64,000 nt of DNA from JAIBJN01 sp963830885 (lineage in GTDB: Bacteria > Actinomycetota > Thermoleophilia > Gaiellales > Gaiellaceae), in contig CAWHOA010000022.1 in NCBI GenBank assembly GCA_963830885.1, positions 82,823 to 146,822 of the forward strand, read 5' to 3'. Below are positions 42,494-51,603 of this stretch, piece by piece. Within the stretch, counting starts at the first letter, position 1, and the number at the start of each line of letters is the position of its first letter. The position numbers and the translations under genes were made by a program. The notes below the pieces were generated by a model that had not been told where the DNA came from, did no database searches, and saw only the letters and a program-made list of their open reading frames with translations.

Positions 42494-43771
42494 CTAACGC
42501 AGGGCGGCGAGCTCGCGGCGCCCGACCGGCGTCCCGGCGTCGAGCCACTGCGAGAGGCGGTGCGGCGAGAAGAGCTCGTCGGTCACCATGGCGGCCGCGC
42601 CGATCACCCCGCCGAGGCCCTCGAGCGTCGACCGCTTGACGACGAGGTCGCGGGTCGCCAGCGGGAGCGAACGGCGGTAGACGCTCTCGCGGATGGTCGC
42701 CAGCAGGAGGTCGCCGGCGCCCGCGACGCCGCCGCCGATGACGATCAGCGACGGGTTGAAGAAGTTCACGATGCCCGCCAGCATCCGGCCGATCAGGCGG
42801 CCGGCGTTCGTGATCAACTCGACGCTGGCCGGGTCGCCGTGCGCCGCGGCCCGCGAGAGGTCGCGGGCGTCGAGCGAGCCCTTCTCGTCGAGCAGCCTGG
42901 CGAGGAAGGGACTGCGGCCCTCCCTGGCGAGGCGCTCGGCGTCTCGGCCGAGAGCGGCCCCGCCGGCGAAGGCCTCGAGGCAGTTCACGTTCCCGCAGCG
43001 GCAGATGACGTCGTCGCCGTCCACGTCGAGGATCTGGATGTGTCCGACGTCGCCTGCGCAGCCCTGCGCGCCCCGGTGCAGGCGGCCCTCGACGACGATC
43101 CCGGCGCCGATGCCCGTGCCGATCTTGATGAAGACGACGTTCTCGTGCTCGCGCGCGATGCCCGCGCGCAGCTCGCCGAGCGCCATCACGTTCACGTCGT
43201 TGTCGACCCAGATGGGGACGTCGTAGTCGGAGAAGCGCTCGCGCACCGGATGGCGGTCCCAGCCCGGCATGATCGGCGGCGCGATCGGGCGGCCCGAGTG
43301 GAACTCGACCGGCCCCGGGAGGCCGATGCCGATCCCCCAGAGCTTCCCGGGCAGCTCGTCCGCCTCGGCGAGGCATTGCTGGAAGAGCTCGTCGACGTGG
43401 TCGAGGACGATGTCCGCGCCGGCTGCGATGTCGTACGGCTCCTCGACGTGCACGATGATCTGGCCGGCGAGGTCGGCCACGGCGATGTCGACGCTCGTGG
43501 CGCCGAGGTCGGCGACGAGCAGGTGGCCGGCGTCGGCGCGGAAGCGCAGGAGCCGGGGTGCACGGCCGCCGGTGGACGGCCCGAGCTCGCCCTCGGCGAG
43601 GAGCCCGTACTCGACGAGCTCCGCCACGCGCTGCGTCACGACCGCGCGCGTGAGGCCGGTCGCGTGCATGAGGCGGGGCCGGGTCGAGGAGCCGTGCGTC
43701 CGGACGAAGTCGAGCACCGTGACGAGGCCGTTCAGGCTCTCCTCGGCGGGGCCGGACACCGTTCGCGCCAT
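42494..43771 (-). CDS. ROK-family transcriptional regulator
   Basis: 425 aa. An N-terminal MarR-like helix-turn-helix (STRPRLMHATGLTRAVVTQRVAELVEYGLL) is followed by the sugar-kinase-like ROK domain: LLVADLGATSVDIAVADLAG, GIGIGLPGPVEF, VWVDNDVNVMALGE-type segment (IWVDNDVNVMALGEL), IGTGIGAGIVVEGRLHRG. The zinc site is ICRCGNVNCLEAFAGG with the preceding His in GDVGHIQI. The C-terminal GGGVAGAGDLLL closes the nucleotide fold. It probably represses the downstream isomerase/dehydrogenase operon in response to a sugar. Confidence 0.92.
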   Translation of the reverse strand: MARTVSGPAEESLNGLVTVLDFVRTHGSSTRPRLMHATGLTRAVVTQRVAELVEYGLLAEGELGPSTGGRAPRLLRFRADAGHLLVADLGATSVDIAVADLAGQIIVHVEEPYDIAAGADIVLDHVDELFQQCLAEADELPGKLWGIGIGLPGPVEFHSGRPIAPPIMPGWDRHPVRERFSDYDVPIWVDNDVNVMALGELRAGIAREHENVVFIKIGTGIGAGIVVEGRLHRGAQGCAGDVGHIQILDVDGDDVICRCGNVNCLEAFAGGAALGRDAERLAREGRSPFLARLLDEKGSLDARDLSRAAAHGDPASVELITNAGRLIGRMLAGIVNFFNPSLIVIGGGVAGAGDLLLATIRESVYRRSLPLATRDLVVKRSTLEGLGGVIGAAAMVTDELFSPHRLSQWLDAGTPVGRRELAALR

Positions 43772-44232
43772 TCAGACCTCCTCGTCCGGAACGGTACTGA
43801 AGCCGTGCGTCGATCCGGTGGATCGCACTTCTTACGATAACGGCAAACACATAGTTCTCCAAGCGACTGACTTCTCTTGCAATGCAGCAGAAGATGTCGT
43901 AGTGTCGCGCGCAATGGCTCCGACGACGGTGCCGAAGCTGCCGTTGCAGGCAGCCGAGAGACCGGCTCCTCAGGTCCCGCGCGTGCGTGCTCTCGAAGGC
44001 GCCCACCCCGGCGCCGCGCCCCGCGAGACGACCAGGATGTCTGCCTCGAGACAGGAGGTATGGATGGCGAGAGAGCTCGTAGCGTGCCCGATCATCGGTG
44101 TCACACGCGCGTGCAGGCCATGAGGGACGCGTAGACCGCAGCACGTCCGGACACGCGGCCGAGGGGTTCCAGGCAACGCGCCCTTCGTGCCTCGTCCACG
44201 AGAAGTCCCACTTAGGGGAGGGGGATGCTCAG
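43772..44232. other. Divergent intergenic region, 461 nt
   Basis: Between the minus-strand ROK gene and the plus-strand ThuA-domain gene. It contains an imperfect palindrome at 43805-43828 (GTGCGTCGATCC-GGT-GGATCGCAC), an ACGGCAAAC half-site near 43840 resembling one arm of the operator at 42446, and an AGGAGG followed by a 19-codon frame at 44064-44123 (MARELVACPIIGVTRACRP), which may be a leader peptide or nothing. ACTTAGGGGAG just before the ThuA gene is its ribosome-binding block. No RNA gene is evident. Confidence 0.5.
43805..43828. promoter_or_regulatory. Imperfect palindrome in the rok/thuA divergent region
   Basis: GTGC-GTC-GATCC-GGT-GGATC-GCAC: the GATCC/GGATC arms are perfect and the outer GTGC/GCAC arms also pair, with a 3-base insertion on one side. 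It lies 34 bp upstream of the ROK start. A candidate operator for ROK autoregulation. Confidence 0.35.
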
Positions 44233-47200
44233 ATGAGAAAGACTCGTTGGCTGGCGACACTGGTCGTCGCCGGCCTGGCGCTGGTCCTGTCGGGGACGGC
44301 GCAGGCTCAGGAGCCCGATTTCGACCTGCTCGTCTTCACCGGGCGCGGGGGGACGCCGCCGCCCGTCGCCGGCAATGCGGTGAGGACGATTCGGGAGCTT
44401 GCGGACGCCAACAACTTCAACGTCGTCGTCACCGACCGGCCGGAGGAGTTCGAGAAGAATCGCCTCCAGCGGTACGAAGCCATGCTCTTCCTCAACACCG
44501 GTGCCGCGCAGCTCGGGCCCGCTCACGAGCAGGCCATCGAGGAGTGGTTCCATGCAGGGGGCGGCTTCATGGGCTTGGGCTCGGCGATCGAGACCGAACC
44601 CGAGTGGGGGTTCCTGACCGGCGTCCTCGGAGCGCGCGCCGCGAGCCGGACCGACAATGCGCTGGGCACGATCAAGGTCGCGGACAGGGTTCACGACGCC
44701 AGCAAGGACCTGCCCGAGTACTGGAACTGGACCGACCGCTGGTACAACTTCGACACCAACGTCCGCGGCGTCAGCCACGTGCTGATGACCGTCGTCGAGG
44801 AGCCGTTCGCCAAGCAGCCCGACTACCGGGTGCTGAACGCGATCGACGGCACGATGGGCGCCGACCATCCAGTCGCCTGGTGCAAGGACTACCAGGGCGG
44901 GCGCTCGTTCTACACGGCGCTCGGGTCGTCCCAGGCGAGCTTCTCCGACTCGAACTTCAAGAAGCACCTCTACGGGGCCCTGCGCTGGACGGCCGGCATC
45001 GCCGACCCCGTCTACAGCGACTGCGGCGCCACCGTGCTCGCCAACTACCAGATGAACTTCGTGGCGGCTCCGCCGAACCTGAGCGAGCCGATCGGCTTCG
45101 ACGTCCTGCCCGACGGCACCGGCCGGGTCATCCAGACCGATCGCCGCGGCGGCGTCCGCCTCCACGACCCCGCCACCAACTCGACCACGGTCCTGGCCAC
45201 GATTCCCGTCTACATCGCCAACGAGGACGGGATGTACGGGCCCGAGGTCGACAACAACTTCAACACGAACAAGTGGGTGTACCTCTTCTACTCGCCGCCG
45301 ACCGTCGAGAACGTGAAGCAGTCCGACGGCTCGACGGCGACGATCACGACGCCTCTGAACGACCCAACGACGCCGCAGAACGAGCAGAACGCTCCCAACT
45401 TCGCCTGCGTCGCTAACCGCATGGGATCCGTACGTCGGTTACTTCCAGCTGTCGCGCTTCAAGTTCGTCGAGGCGACCGCGACGACGCCGGCCCACCTCG
45501 ATCTCGCCAGCGAGCAGCAGATCCTCCGCGTCGACAACAACCGCGGCGCCTGCTGCCACGTTGCCGGCGACATCGACTTCGACTCGAACAACAACCTGTG
45601 GATGGTCACGGGCGACGACACGCCCGCCGGCGGCGGCAACTCCGGCGGCTTCAGCCCGTTCAACGGCCAGCTCACGAACGAGGTGCAGCAGGTGAACGTC
45701 ACGGGCGCGACGGGCGGCACGTTCACGCTCACGTTCGACGGCGAGACCACTGCGCCGATTCCGTTCCCGCTCGTCAACACCGACATCGAGTCGGCGCTGG
45801 AGGCGCTTGCCGGCCTCACCGACGTGGCGGTGACCGGGAACGCGGCAACCAACCGTCAGGTGAACTTCGCCGGTAACAAGGAAGGCCAGGACGTTCCGCT
45901 GATGACGGCCGACCCGAGCGGGCTGATCGGGACCACGCCGGCCGCAGTCGGTCGCCATGGCGACGATCAACAACGGCCAGGGGATCAACATCCCGGCCGA
46001 GGCGGGCCTGTTCAACGCTCCACACGTGGACGCCAGGCGCTCGGCCCAGAACACCGGTGACCTCCGCGGGAAGCTCCTGCGGATCACCGTGAAGGCGGGC
46101 GACATCACGCCGGCCGAGGAGAACAGCTTCGGCGGGGCCTACACGATTCCGGCGGGGAACCTCTTCCCGGTGGGCATGGCGCGGACCCGACCCGAGATCT
46201 ACGCGATGGGGTTCCGCAACCCGTTCCGGCTGACGCTGGACAAGGACGACGTCGCCTACATCAGCGACTACTCCCCCGACTCGCAGGTGCCGCAGAACTT
46301 CCGCGGGCCGGCCGGTACCGGCCGCTTCCAGGTGGTCGACGAGCCCGCCAACTACGGCTGGCCGCTCTGCTACCAGCCGGACCTCCCGTACTACAAGTGG
46401 GACTTCAACACGTCGACGCCGCTGCCGAGCTCGGCCGCGCCGGAGACGAACGATTGCGACGACCCGACCCGCGGGCCCCAGAACCTCTCACACTGGGTGG
46501 CCAGCGGTGGGCCGGCGGTCGAGCCGGGTCTCGAGTACGGGCCGCCGATCAAGCGGTCCGAGATCTGGTACTCGTACCGCGACAACCAGGGCCCGCCGAA
46601 CGGGCCGCTGGGGACGCCGTGCTTCGAGTACTACAACGGCTCGTGGAACAACGTGCTGCCGAGTCCGTGCCCGCAGCTGTTCCCCGAGCTGTTCACGGGC
46701 GGCGTGGGTCCGCACGGCACCGCGCCGTACGACTTCGACCCGTCCAACCCAAGCCCGACGAAGTTCCCGCCGTACTACGACGGGTCCTTCATCATCGGGG
46801 AGTTCACGCAGGACACCATGCGCGAGGTCAAACTCGACTCACAGGGCAGGGTCTTCAAGATCAACCAGGCCCTGAACTGTGGGCCGGCGCCGCCGAACCC
46901 CGCGCGCCCGTTCCTGTGCGACAACCCGATGGACATGGAGTTCGGGCCTGACGGCAACCTCTACCTGCTCACCTACGGCGACGGGTTCTTCAACATCAAC
47001 CCCGACGCCGCCATGGAGCGGTTCGAGTACGTCAAGGGTACGCGGGCCCCGGTCGTAAGCATCAAGGCAACGCCGACGAGCGGCCAGGAGCCCCTCGTGG
47101 TCAGCTTCGACGGGGTCGCGACCGACGCCGATCCGGGCGATGCGCTCAGCTTCGCCTGGGACTTCGACGGCAACGGCACGACCGACTCGACGGAGGAAGA

Positions 47201-48044
47201 CCCGACGCACACCTATACGGCGACGGGCGTCTACGTCGCGAAGCTGACGGTCACCGACTCGAACGGCCTGATCGGCTCGGCGAACACGACGATCACGGTC
47301 GGCAACACCGCGCCGACGGTGACGGTCACGACCCCGATCGAGGGCGGCACGTTCGCCTTCGGCGACAACATCCCGTTCACCGTCACGGTCAGCGACCCCG
47401 AGGACGGGGCGATCAACTGCGCGGAGGTCACGGTGACCTTCGTGCTCGCCCACGACTCGCACGGCCACGCCGAGGCGTCGACCACCGGGTGCAGCGGCGT
47501 CCTGCCGACCGATCCGGCCGGCGTCTCCCACGGCGGGAACGTCTGGGGCGTGATCAGCGCCTCGTACACGGACCACGGCGACGGGTCGGTTCCGGCCCTG
47601 ACCACCGTGGCGCAGAACAACGTCCGCCAGAAGCGGAACGAGGTGGAGAACGTCCTCAACCAGTCGGGCACGAACACGGCCGCGTCGACGGACGTCGGCG
47701 GCGGGCTCCAGCGCGGCAGCTTGAGCGCAGGCGACTGGATGGAGCTGAACGGCCCCTTCAACCTGCTCAACATCGACGCACTCACCTTCCGGGTGACGGG
47801 CGGCACGAACGGCGCCGCCTCCGGAACGGTGGAGCTCTGGCGGGACGCGATCAACGCGGCCGGCGGAGGCACGTTGGTGTCGAGCCAGACGATCACCGGC
47901 ACCGCCGCCGGGACGTACGCGAGCCAGACGTTCCCGCTCGTGAACCCCGGCGGGCTGCACCGGCTGTTCCTCGTGTTCCCGAACGCGAACACGTACAGCC
48001 TCAACTGGGTCGAGTTCGTCGGATCGGGGGTGGGGGCCCCGTAG
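44233..48044 (+). CDS. Secreted ThuA + sugar dehydrogenase (GSDH) + PKD + CBM6 multidomain protein (two frameshifts as sequenced)
   Basis: About 1269 aa. Signal peptide (TRWLATLVVAGLALVLSGTAQA). Domain order: ThuA-like domain, residues about 25-265 (LVFTGRGG, GAAQLGPAHEQAIEEWFHAGG, VLNAIDGTMGADHPVAWCKDY). Next a glucose/sorbosone-dehydrogenase beta-propeller, about 280-930 (FDVLPDGTGRVIQTDRRGGV, AHLDLASEQQILRVDNNRG, DARRSAQNTGDLRGKLLRI, MGFRNPFRLTLDKDD), carrying an inserted VTGATGGTFTLTFDGETTAP module. Then a PKD domain (FAWDFDGNGTTDSTEEDPTH), a beta domain, and a CBM6-like end (GDWMELNGPFNLL...LNWVEFVGSG). Frame breaks: +1 at CC 45417-45418 and +1 at GG 45950-45951. Probably oxidises polysaccharide-derived sugars outside the cell. 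Confidence 0.8.
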
Positions 48045-48064
48045 AGCGAGGACTCGAACGCTCG

Positions 48065-48097
48065 GAGGGGGCGCCGCGCAGGCCGCGGCGCCCCCTC
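48065..48097. terminator. Strong hairpin after the ThuA/GSDH gene
   Basis: GAGGGGGCGCCGCG (48065-48078) pairs perfectly with CGCGGCGCCCCCTC (48084-48097) over a 5-nt loop, a 14-bp stem 20 nt after the stop codon. The core GGGGGCGCC/GGCGCCCCC is the same as in the terminator at 18941, suggesting a common style in this genome. Confidence 0.65.
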
Positions 48098-48198
48098 GGC
48101 CCATCCGCGAGAGAAGGAGGAAGCATCGAGCGAGGGACGACACCACTGAATCGGGACAAGCGCATGAGGTCGTGCAAGATCTCGCTTTCGACACAGGG

Positions 48199-48219
48199 GG
48201 CGCCGGGGATCCCGGCGCC
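48199..48219 (+). promoter_or_regulatory. GC hairpin in the leader of the Tat-exported isomerase gene
   Basis: GGCGCCGG (48199-48206) and CCGGCGCC (48212-48219) form a perfect 8-bp stem with loop GGATC, about 50 nt before the start codon at 48269. It follows the strong terminator, so it could be a leader structure or a second terminator. No function assigned. Confidence 0.3.
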
Positions 48220-48268
48220 TCGGCCCTTCGCCCGCACGGGCGAACCCTTCGGTTAGGAGGATCGGAAG

Positions 48269-49516
48269 ATGGAACGGGACATCGCTCTCAGTCGCAAGCA
48301 GTTCCTCGGGGCGGCTGCAGGGACGGCCGCGGCGGCAGGTCTTGCCGGCGCCTGGGCCACACGGGCTCTGGCGAGCGACGGGCCGCCCGCGGGCAAGGAC
48401 GCCCTGATCACCATTTCCACGCTCTCGGTTCAGCAGTTCTCGATCCGCGACGCCACCGGGCGGCTCGGCTTCACGAACAACCCGAGCCCGACAATGGGCT
48501 TTCTGGGAGGCCCCGACTTCCCTGAGGACCCGACCGATCTCGGCCCGCTCGTTCCTCTTCCGGGCGGCTTCGCCGAGGTCTTCGAGTACCTGGCCTCGAT
48601 CAGCTATTTCGGCATCGAGTTCTTCAGCCTCAATCAGAACCTCGGTACCCTCGGGCGCCAGCCCACGGTCGAGGAGATCCGAAGTTACCTGGACGCCGCC
48701 GGGCTCAAGTCCCACGGCACCCACCAGGGCAGCATCGGCGCCATGTTCGACCCGGCCACCGACGGCCTCTCGACCGGTGGGATGACACAGGTCGCCAACG
48801 CCCGCATCCTCGGGCACGACATCATCGGGACGGCCGGTGACCCGAGTAACCGCACGACGCTGGAGAACAATCCGGCCAATCCGAGCCAGATCGGCTGGCA
48901 GGAGGCTGCGCGACGGGCGAACATCATCGGCGCGGCGCTCAGGGAAGAGGGCCTGAGAGGCTACTACTTCCATCCGGAGCAGAACACGTTCCGATTCTTC
49001 GATCCGGTCGCGAACCCGGAGCTCGCGGAGACGCACCTGATCTCGTGGTTCTCCGACAACACCGACCCCAACAAGGTGTTCTTCGAGCTGGACATCCTGC
49101 ACTCGCTCTCCGGCAGAAAGCGGTTCCCGCTGCCGAGCGGGCCGGACTTCGATCCGTACGGCTGGGTGACCTCGGACCCGAAGCGGTTCCTCGCCTACCA
49201 CTTGAAGGACGGCAACGTGAACCCGACCTGGCCCGGGCCGCCCGCGCCAGGCCCCTACGTCCAGACCTTCCTGCGCACGCCGACGTTCACCGACGCGGTC
49301 GGTGTCGGCGAGGGCGACATCGGCAAGGGGTACCCGTCGGACAACGACCCGGCGTCGGTGGGCTTCCCCGCGTTCATCGAGGCGAAGGGGAATGGCAACC
49401 GCTACCACATCGTCGAGAGCGACAGCGGCCCGGGGCCCGCGACGGGCGCGAACGCCGATCCGGGCCGGTCGCTTCGCCACGCGAAGATCAGCGCCCAGTA
49501 CCTGCTCGACACGTAA
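48269..49516 (+). CDS. Tat-exported sugar phosphate isomerase/epimerase-like TIM barrel
   Basis: 415 aa. N-terminus ALSRKQFLGAAAGTAAAAGLAGAW is a twin-arginine-type signal in its SRKxFL variant, then a probable cleavage after ALASDG. The body is a xylose-isomerase-like barrel: FEYLASISYFGIEFFSLNQN, RSYLDAAGLKSHGTHQGSIG, RANIIGAALREEGLRGYYFHPEQN, VFFELDILHSLSG and AYHLKDGNVNPTW with metal-ligand-type Glu and His. Ribosome-binding AGGAGG precedes ATG 48269. Export through Tat implies a folded metalloenzyme in the cell wall space, working with the ThuA/GSDH protein encoded directly upstream on shared substrates. Confidence 0.82.
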   Translation: MERDIALSRKQFLGAAAGTAAAAGLAGAWATRALASDGPPAGKDALITISTLSVQQFSIRDATGRLGFTNNPSPTMGFLGGPDFPEDPTDLGPLVPLPGGFAEVFEYLASISYFGIEFFSLNQNLGTLGRQPTVEEIRSYLDAAGLKSHGTHQGSIGAMFDPATDGLSTGGMTQVANARILGHDIIGTAGDPSNRTTLENNPANPSQIGWQEAARRANIIGAALREEGLRGYYFHPEQNTFRFFDPVANPELAETHLISWFSDNTDPNKVFFELDILHSLSGRKRFPLPSGPDFDPYGWVTSDPKRFLAYHLKDGNVNPTWPGPPAPGPYVQTFLRTPTFTDAVGVGEGDIGKGYPSDNDPASVGFPAFIEAKGNGNRYHIVESDSGPGPATGANADPGRSLRHAKISAQYLLDT

Positions 49517-49520
49517 GGCG

Positions 49521-50345
49521 ATGGTCAGGGGCCGGTTCAGCGAGCGAAGACAGCCGATCACGAGGGGCGCCGTTCGGGGGGCGGCGCCCGCCGGCCACAC
49601 GCGACGGAGGCGCGGCCGCGCGCTCGCGGCGGCCGCCCTCATCGCGCTCGCGGGGGCGACGGGGGCGCTGGCCCACGGCGACCCGTCGAGCCACTATCTG
49701 GAGACCCAGGACTTCCTCTCCTCGTATGCGAGCCCGCCCGCGGCCGAGCTCGAGCTCGAGCTTCTCGGTCTCGTCGAAGCAACGAGGGAGAACGGCTATC
49801 CGGTCAAGGTCACCTTGATCGCGTCGGCCGACGACTCCGGCGGCGACCCTGGGCCGGTCGGCGACCCGCAGGCGTACGCGGAACTGCTCGCCAGCGAGCT
49901 GGGCTCGGCGCTCGACAGTCTTGGCCCGGTGATCGTCGTCACGCCGAACGGGCTCGGGGTCTCCGGCCGGCATTCGGTTGGCGGGCAGACGGTCCGCGTC
50001 ACCTCGCAGGACGTCGAGGCCCTCGTCGGAGGGATCGATCTCCCGGTCGCGACCGGGGACGATCTCGCACAGGCAGCGATGCTGGCCGTGCGCCAAGTCG
50101 CTGAGGCCGGCGGGCACGCTTTGCCCGCGTACGTTCCTCCCGCGGACAATCCGCCGGTGCCGGCGTGGGTCGTAGCGACGAAAGCTTCGGCGGCCTCGGG
50201 CGGAAGCCGGGTCTGGCCCCTGGTGGGCCTGGGTGTTCTCCTTGTCGCCTTCCTTGCGCCCCTGGCCGTCCTGATCGCTCAGGGGCGCCACTCCGGGAGG
50301 AGGGCGGGGTCAGCAATCCGACGGTCTGACGCGGCGTCCGTGTGA
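49521..50345 (+). CDS. Secreted membrane-anchored protein of unknown function, TPM-like
   Basis: 274 aa. A basic start (RRRRGRALAAAALIALAGATGALA) is a signal peptide. An extracellular domain of about 150 residues follows (SHYLETQDFLSSYASPPA, GYPVKVTLIASADDSGGDPG, VIVVTPNGLGVSG, ATGDDLAQAAMLAVRQVAEA), with an alternating strand/helix pattern resembling the TPM domain of membrane-anchored phosphatase-like proteins. One C-terminal helix (VWPLVGLGVLLVAFLAPLAVLIA) and a basic tail anchor it. It starts 4 nt after the isomerase stop, so it is probably in the same operon. Function unknown. Confidence 0.65.
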   Translation: MVRGRFSERRQPITRGAVRGAAPAGHTRRRRGRALAAAALIALAGATGALAHGDPSSHYLETQDFLSSYASPPAAELELELLGLVEATRENGYPVKVTLIASADDSGGDPGPVGDPQAYAELLASELGSALDSLGPVIVVTPNGLGVSGRHSVGGQTVRVTSQDVEALVGGIDLPVATGDDLAQAAMLAVRQVAEAGGHALPAYVPPADNPPVPAWVVATKASAASGGSRVWPLVGLGVLLVAFLAPLAVLIAQGRHSGRRAGSAIRRSDAASV

Positions 50346-50376
50346 ATCCCGTCCGGTTCGATCCGCGTAGGGAAGA

Positions 50377-51603
50377 ATGACTCACCGACAGACGTCCAAC
50401 GCACCACCGCAGAGGGAGCGCCGTCGCCCCATGCCCTCTTCCGAGAAGACCGGACTGTGGCTGATCGGAGGCCGTGGCTCGGTCGCCACGACGACGATCG
50501 CCGGCGCCGGCGCGCTCAGGGCCGGCCTCGTCCAGCCGACGGGGCTCGTCACGGAGTTGCCGCCCTTTGCGGCCGTCGGCCTGCCCGCGATCTCCGATCT
50601 CGTCTTCGGCGGTCACGACCTCGCCGAGACCCGGCTCTCCGACCGGGCGCAGGCGCTCGCGCAGGCCGGGGTGATCCCTTCCTGGCTGCCGCAGGCGGTC
50701 GCCGACGTCCTCGCCGAAACCGAGGGGAATCTCGGGCCGGGCATCTCGCCGGACGAGCTCGGCGGGCCGCCGCTCGAGCTGGTGCGCGGGCTCCAGAGCG
50801 ACCTCGAGGCATTCCGCGAGCAGAACGGGCTCTCGCGCGTCGTCGTCGTCAACGTCTCCTCGACCGAGGCCTTCGCCGCCCCCGATCCGGCCCATGAGCG
50901 CCTTTCGGCGCTAGAGGACGCGCTCGTCCGCGGGCAGCCCGTCCTCTCCGCGACCGGTCTCTACGCCTATGCCGCGCTCGACGCGGGCTGCCCGTACGTC
51001 GACTTCACGCCCTCGCTCGGGACTCACGTCCCTGCGCTGCACGAGCTCGCGCGCGTCCGCGGCGTCCCGTACGCGGGGAACGACGGCAAGACCGGCGAGA
51101 CGCTTCTGAAGACTGCCCTCGCGCCGGTCTTCGTCAGCCGCGCGCTCCGGGTCCGCTCGTGGACGGCGAGCAACATCCTCGGCGGCGGCGATGGAGCCGC
51201 GCTCGCCGACCCCGACCGCGCCCGCGCGAAGCTCGACTCGAAGCGCCGCGCGCTCAAGGGGATCCTCGGTGACGACGTCGAGCTGCCGGTCGGAATCCAG
51301 TACGTCGCCGACATGGGCGAGTGGAAGACCGCCTGGGACCACATCTCGTTCGAGGGGTTCCTCGGCACCCGGATGCGCATGCAGTTCATCTGGGAGGGCT
51401 GCGACTCGGCTCTGGCGGCGCCCCTCGTGCTCGATCTCGGCCGGCTCGCCGCGCGGGCGCACGAGGCCGGTCGGAGCGGGCCGATCAGCGAGCTCGCCTT
51501 CTTCTTCAAGGACCCACTGGGGACGGACGAGCACCGGCTGGAGCAGCAGTTCGAGCTCCTCTGCGACTGGGCGGCGGGCCTGGCGGTGAAGGCGCCCGCA
51601 TGA
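50377..51603 (+). CDS. ino1: Inositol-3-phosphate synthase family sugar-phosphate cyclase, first gene of the ebo operon
   Basis: 408 aa; ATG 50431 (MPSSEKTGLWLIGG) is an alternative start. MIPS-family enzyme that uses NAD to cyclise glucose 6-phosphate. Seen: LWLIGGRGSVATTTIAGAG (NAD site), VVNVSSTEAFA, CPYVDFTPSLGTHVPAL, VPYAGNDGKTGETLLKTALA, RSWTASNILGGGDG, KLDSKRRALKGILG, VADMGEWKTAWDHISFEGFL and FIWEGCDSALAAPLVLDLGRL. These are the MIPS substrate and catalytic lysine regions, in the shorter bacterial form. Its stop overlaps the eboC start. Being first in an ebo operon, where a dehydroquinate-synthase-like cyclase (EboD) is usual, it may supply the cyclic precursor instead. Confidence 0.88.
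   Translation: MTHRQTSNAPPQRERRRPMPSSEKTGLWLIGGRGSVATTTIAGAGALRAGLVQPTGLVTELPPFAAVGLPAISDLVFGGHDLAETRLSDRAQALAQAGVIPSWLPQAVADVLAETEGNLGPGISPDELGGPPLELVRGLQSDLEAFREQNGLSRVVVVNVSSTEAFAAPDPAHERLSALEDALVRGQPVLSATGLYAYAALDAGCPYVDFTPSLGTHVPALHELARVRGVPYAGNDGKTGETLLKTALAPVFVSRALRVRSWTASNILGGGDGAALADPDRARAKLDSKRRALKGILGDDVELPVGIQYVADMGEWKTAWDHISFEGFLGTRMRMQFIWEGCDSALAAPLVLDLGRLAARAHEAGRSGPISELAFFFKDPLGTDEHRLEQQFELLCDWAAGLAVKAPA

Noticed and set aside
44064..44123. 19-codon frame with AGGAGG upstream in the rok/thuA gap
   Set aside because: Too short and lacking any other support; noted in the intergenic entry only.
47231..49642. 803-codon minus-strand open frame
   Set aside because: Antisense to the secreted ThuA/GSDH and isomerase genes, both with clear motifs.
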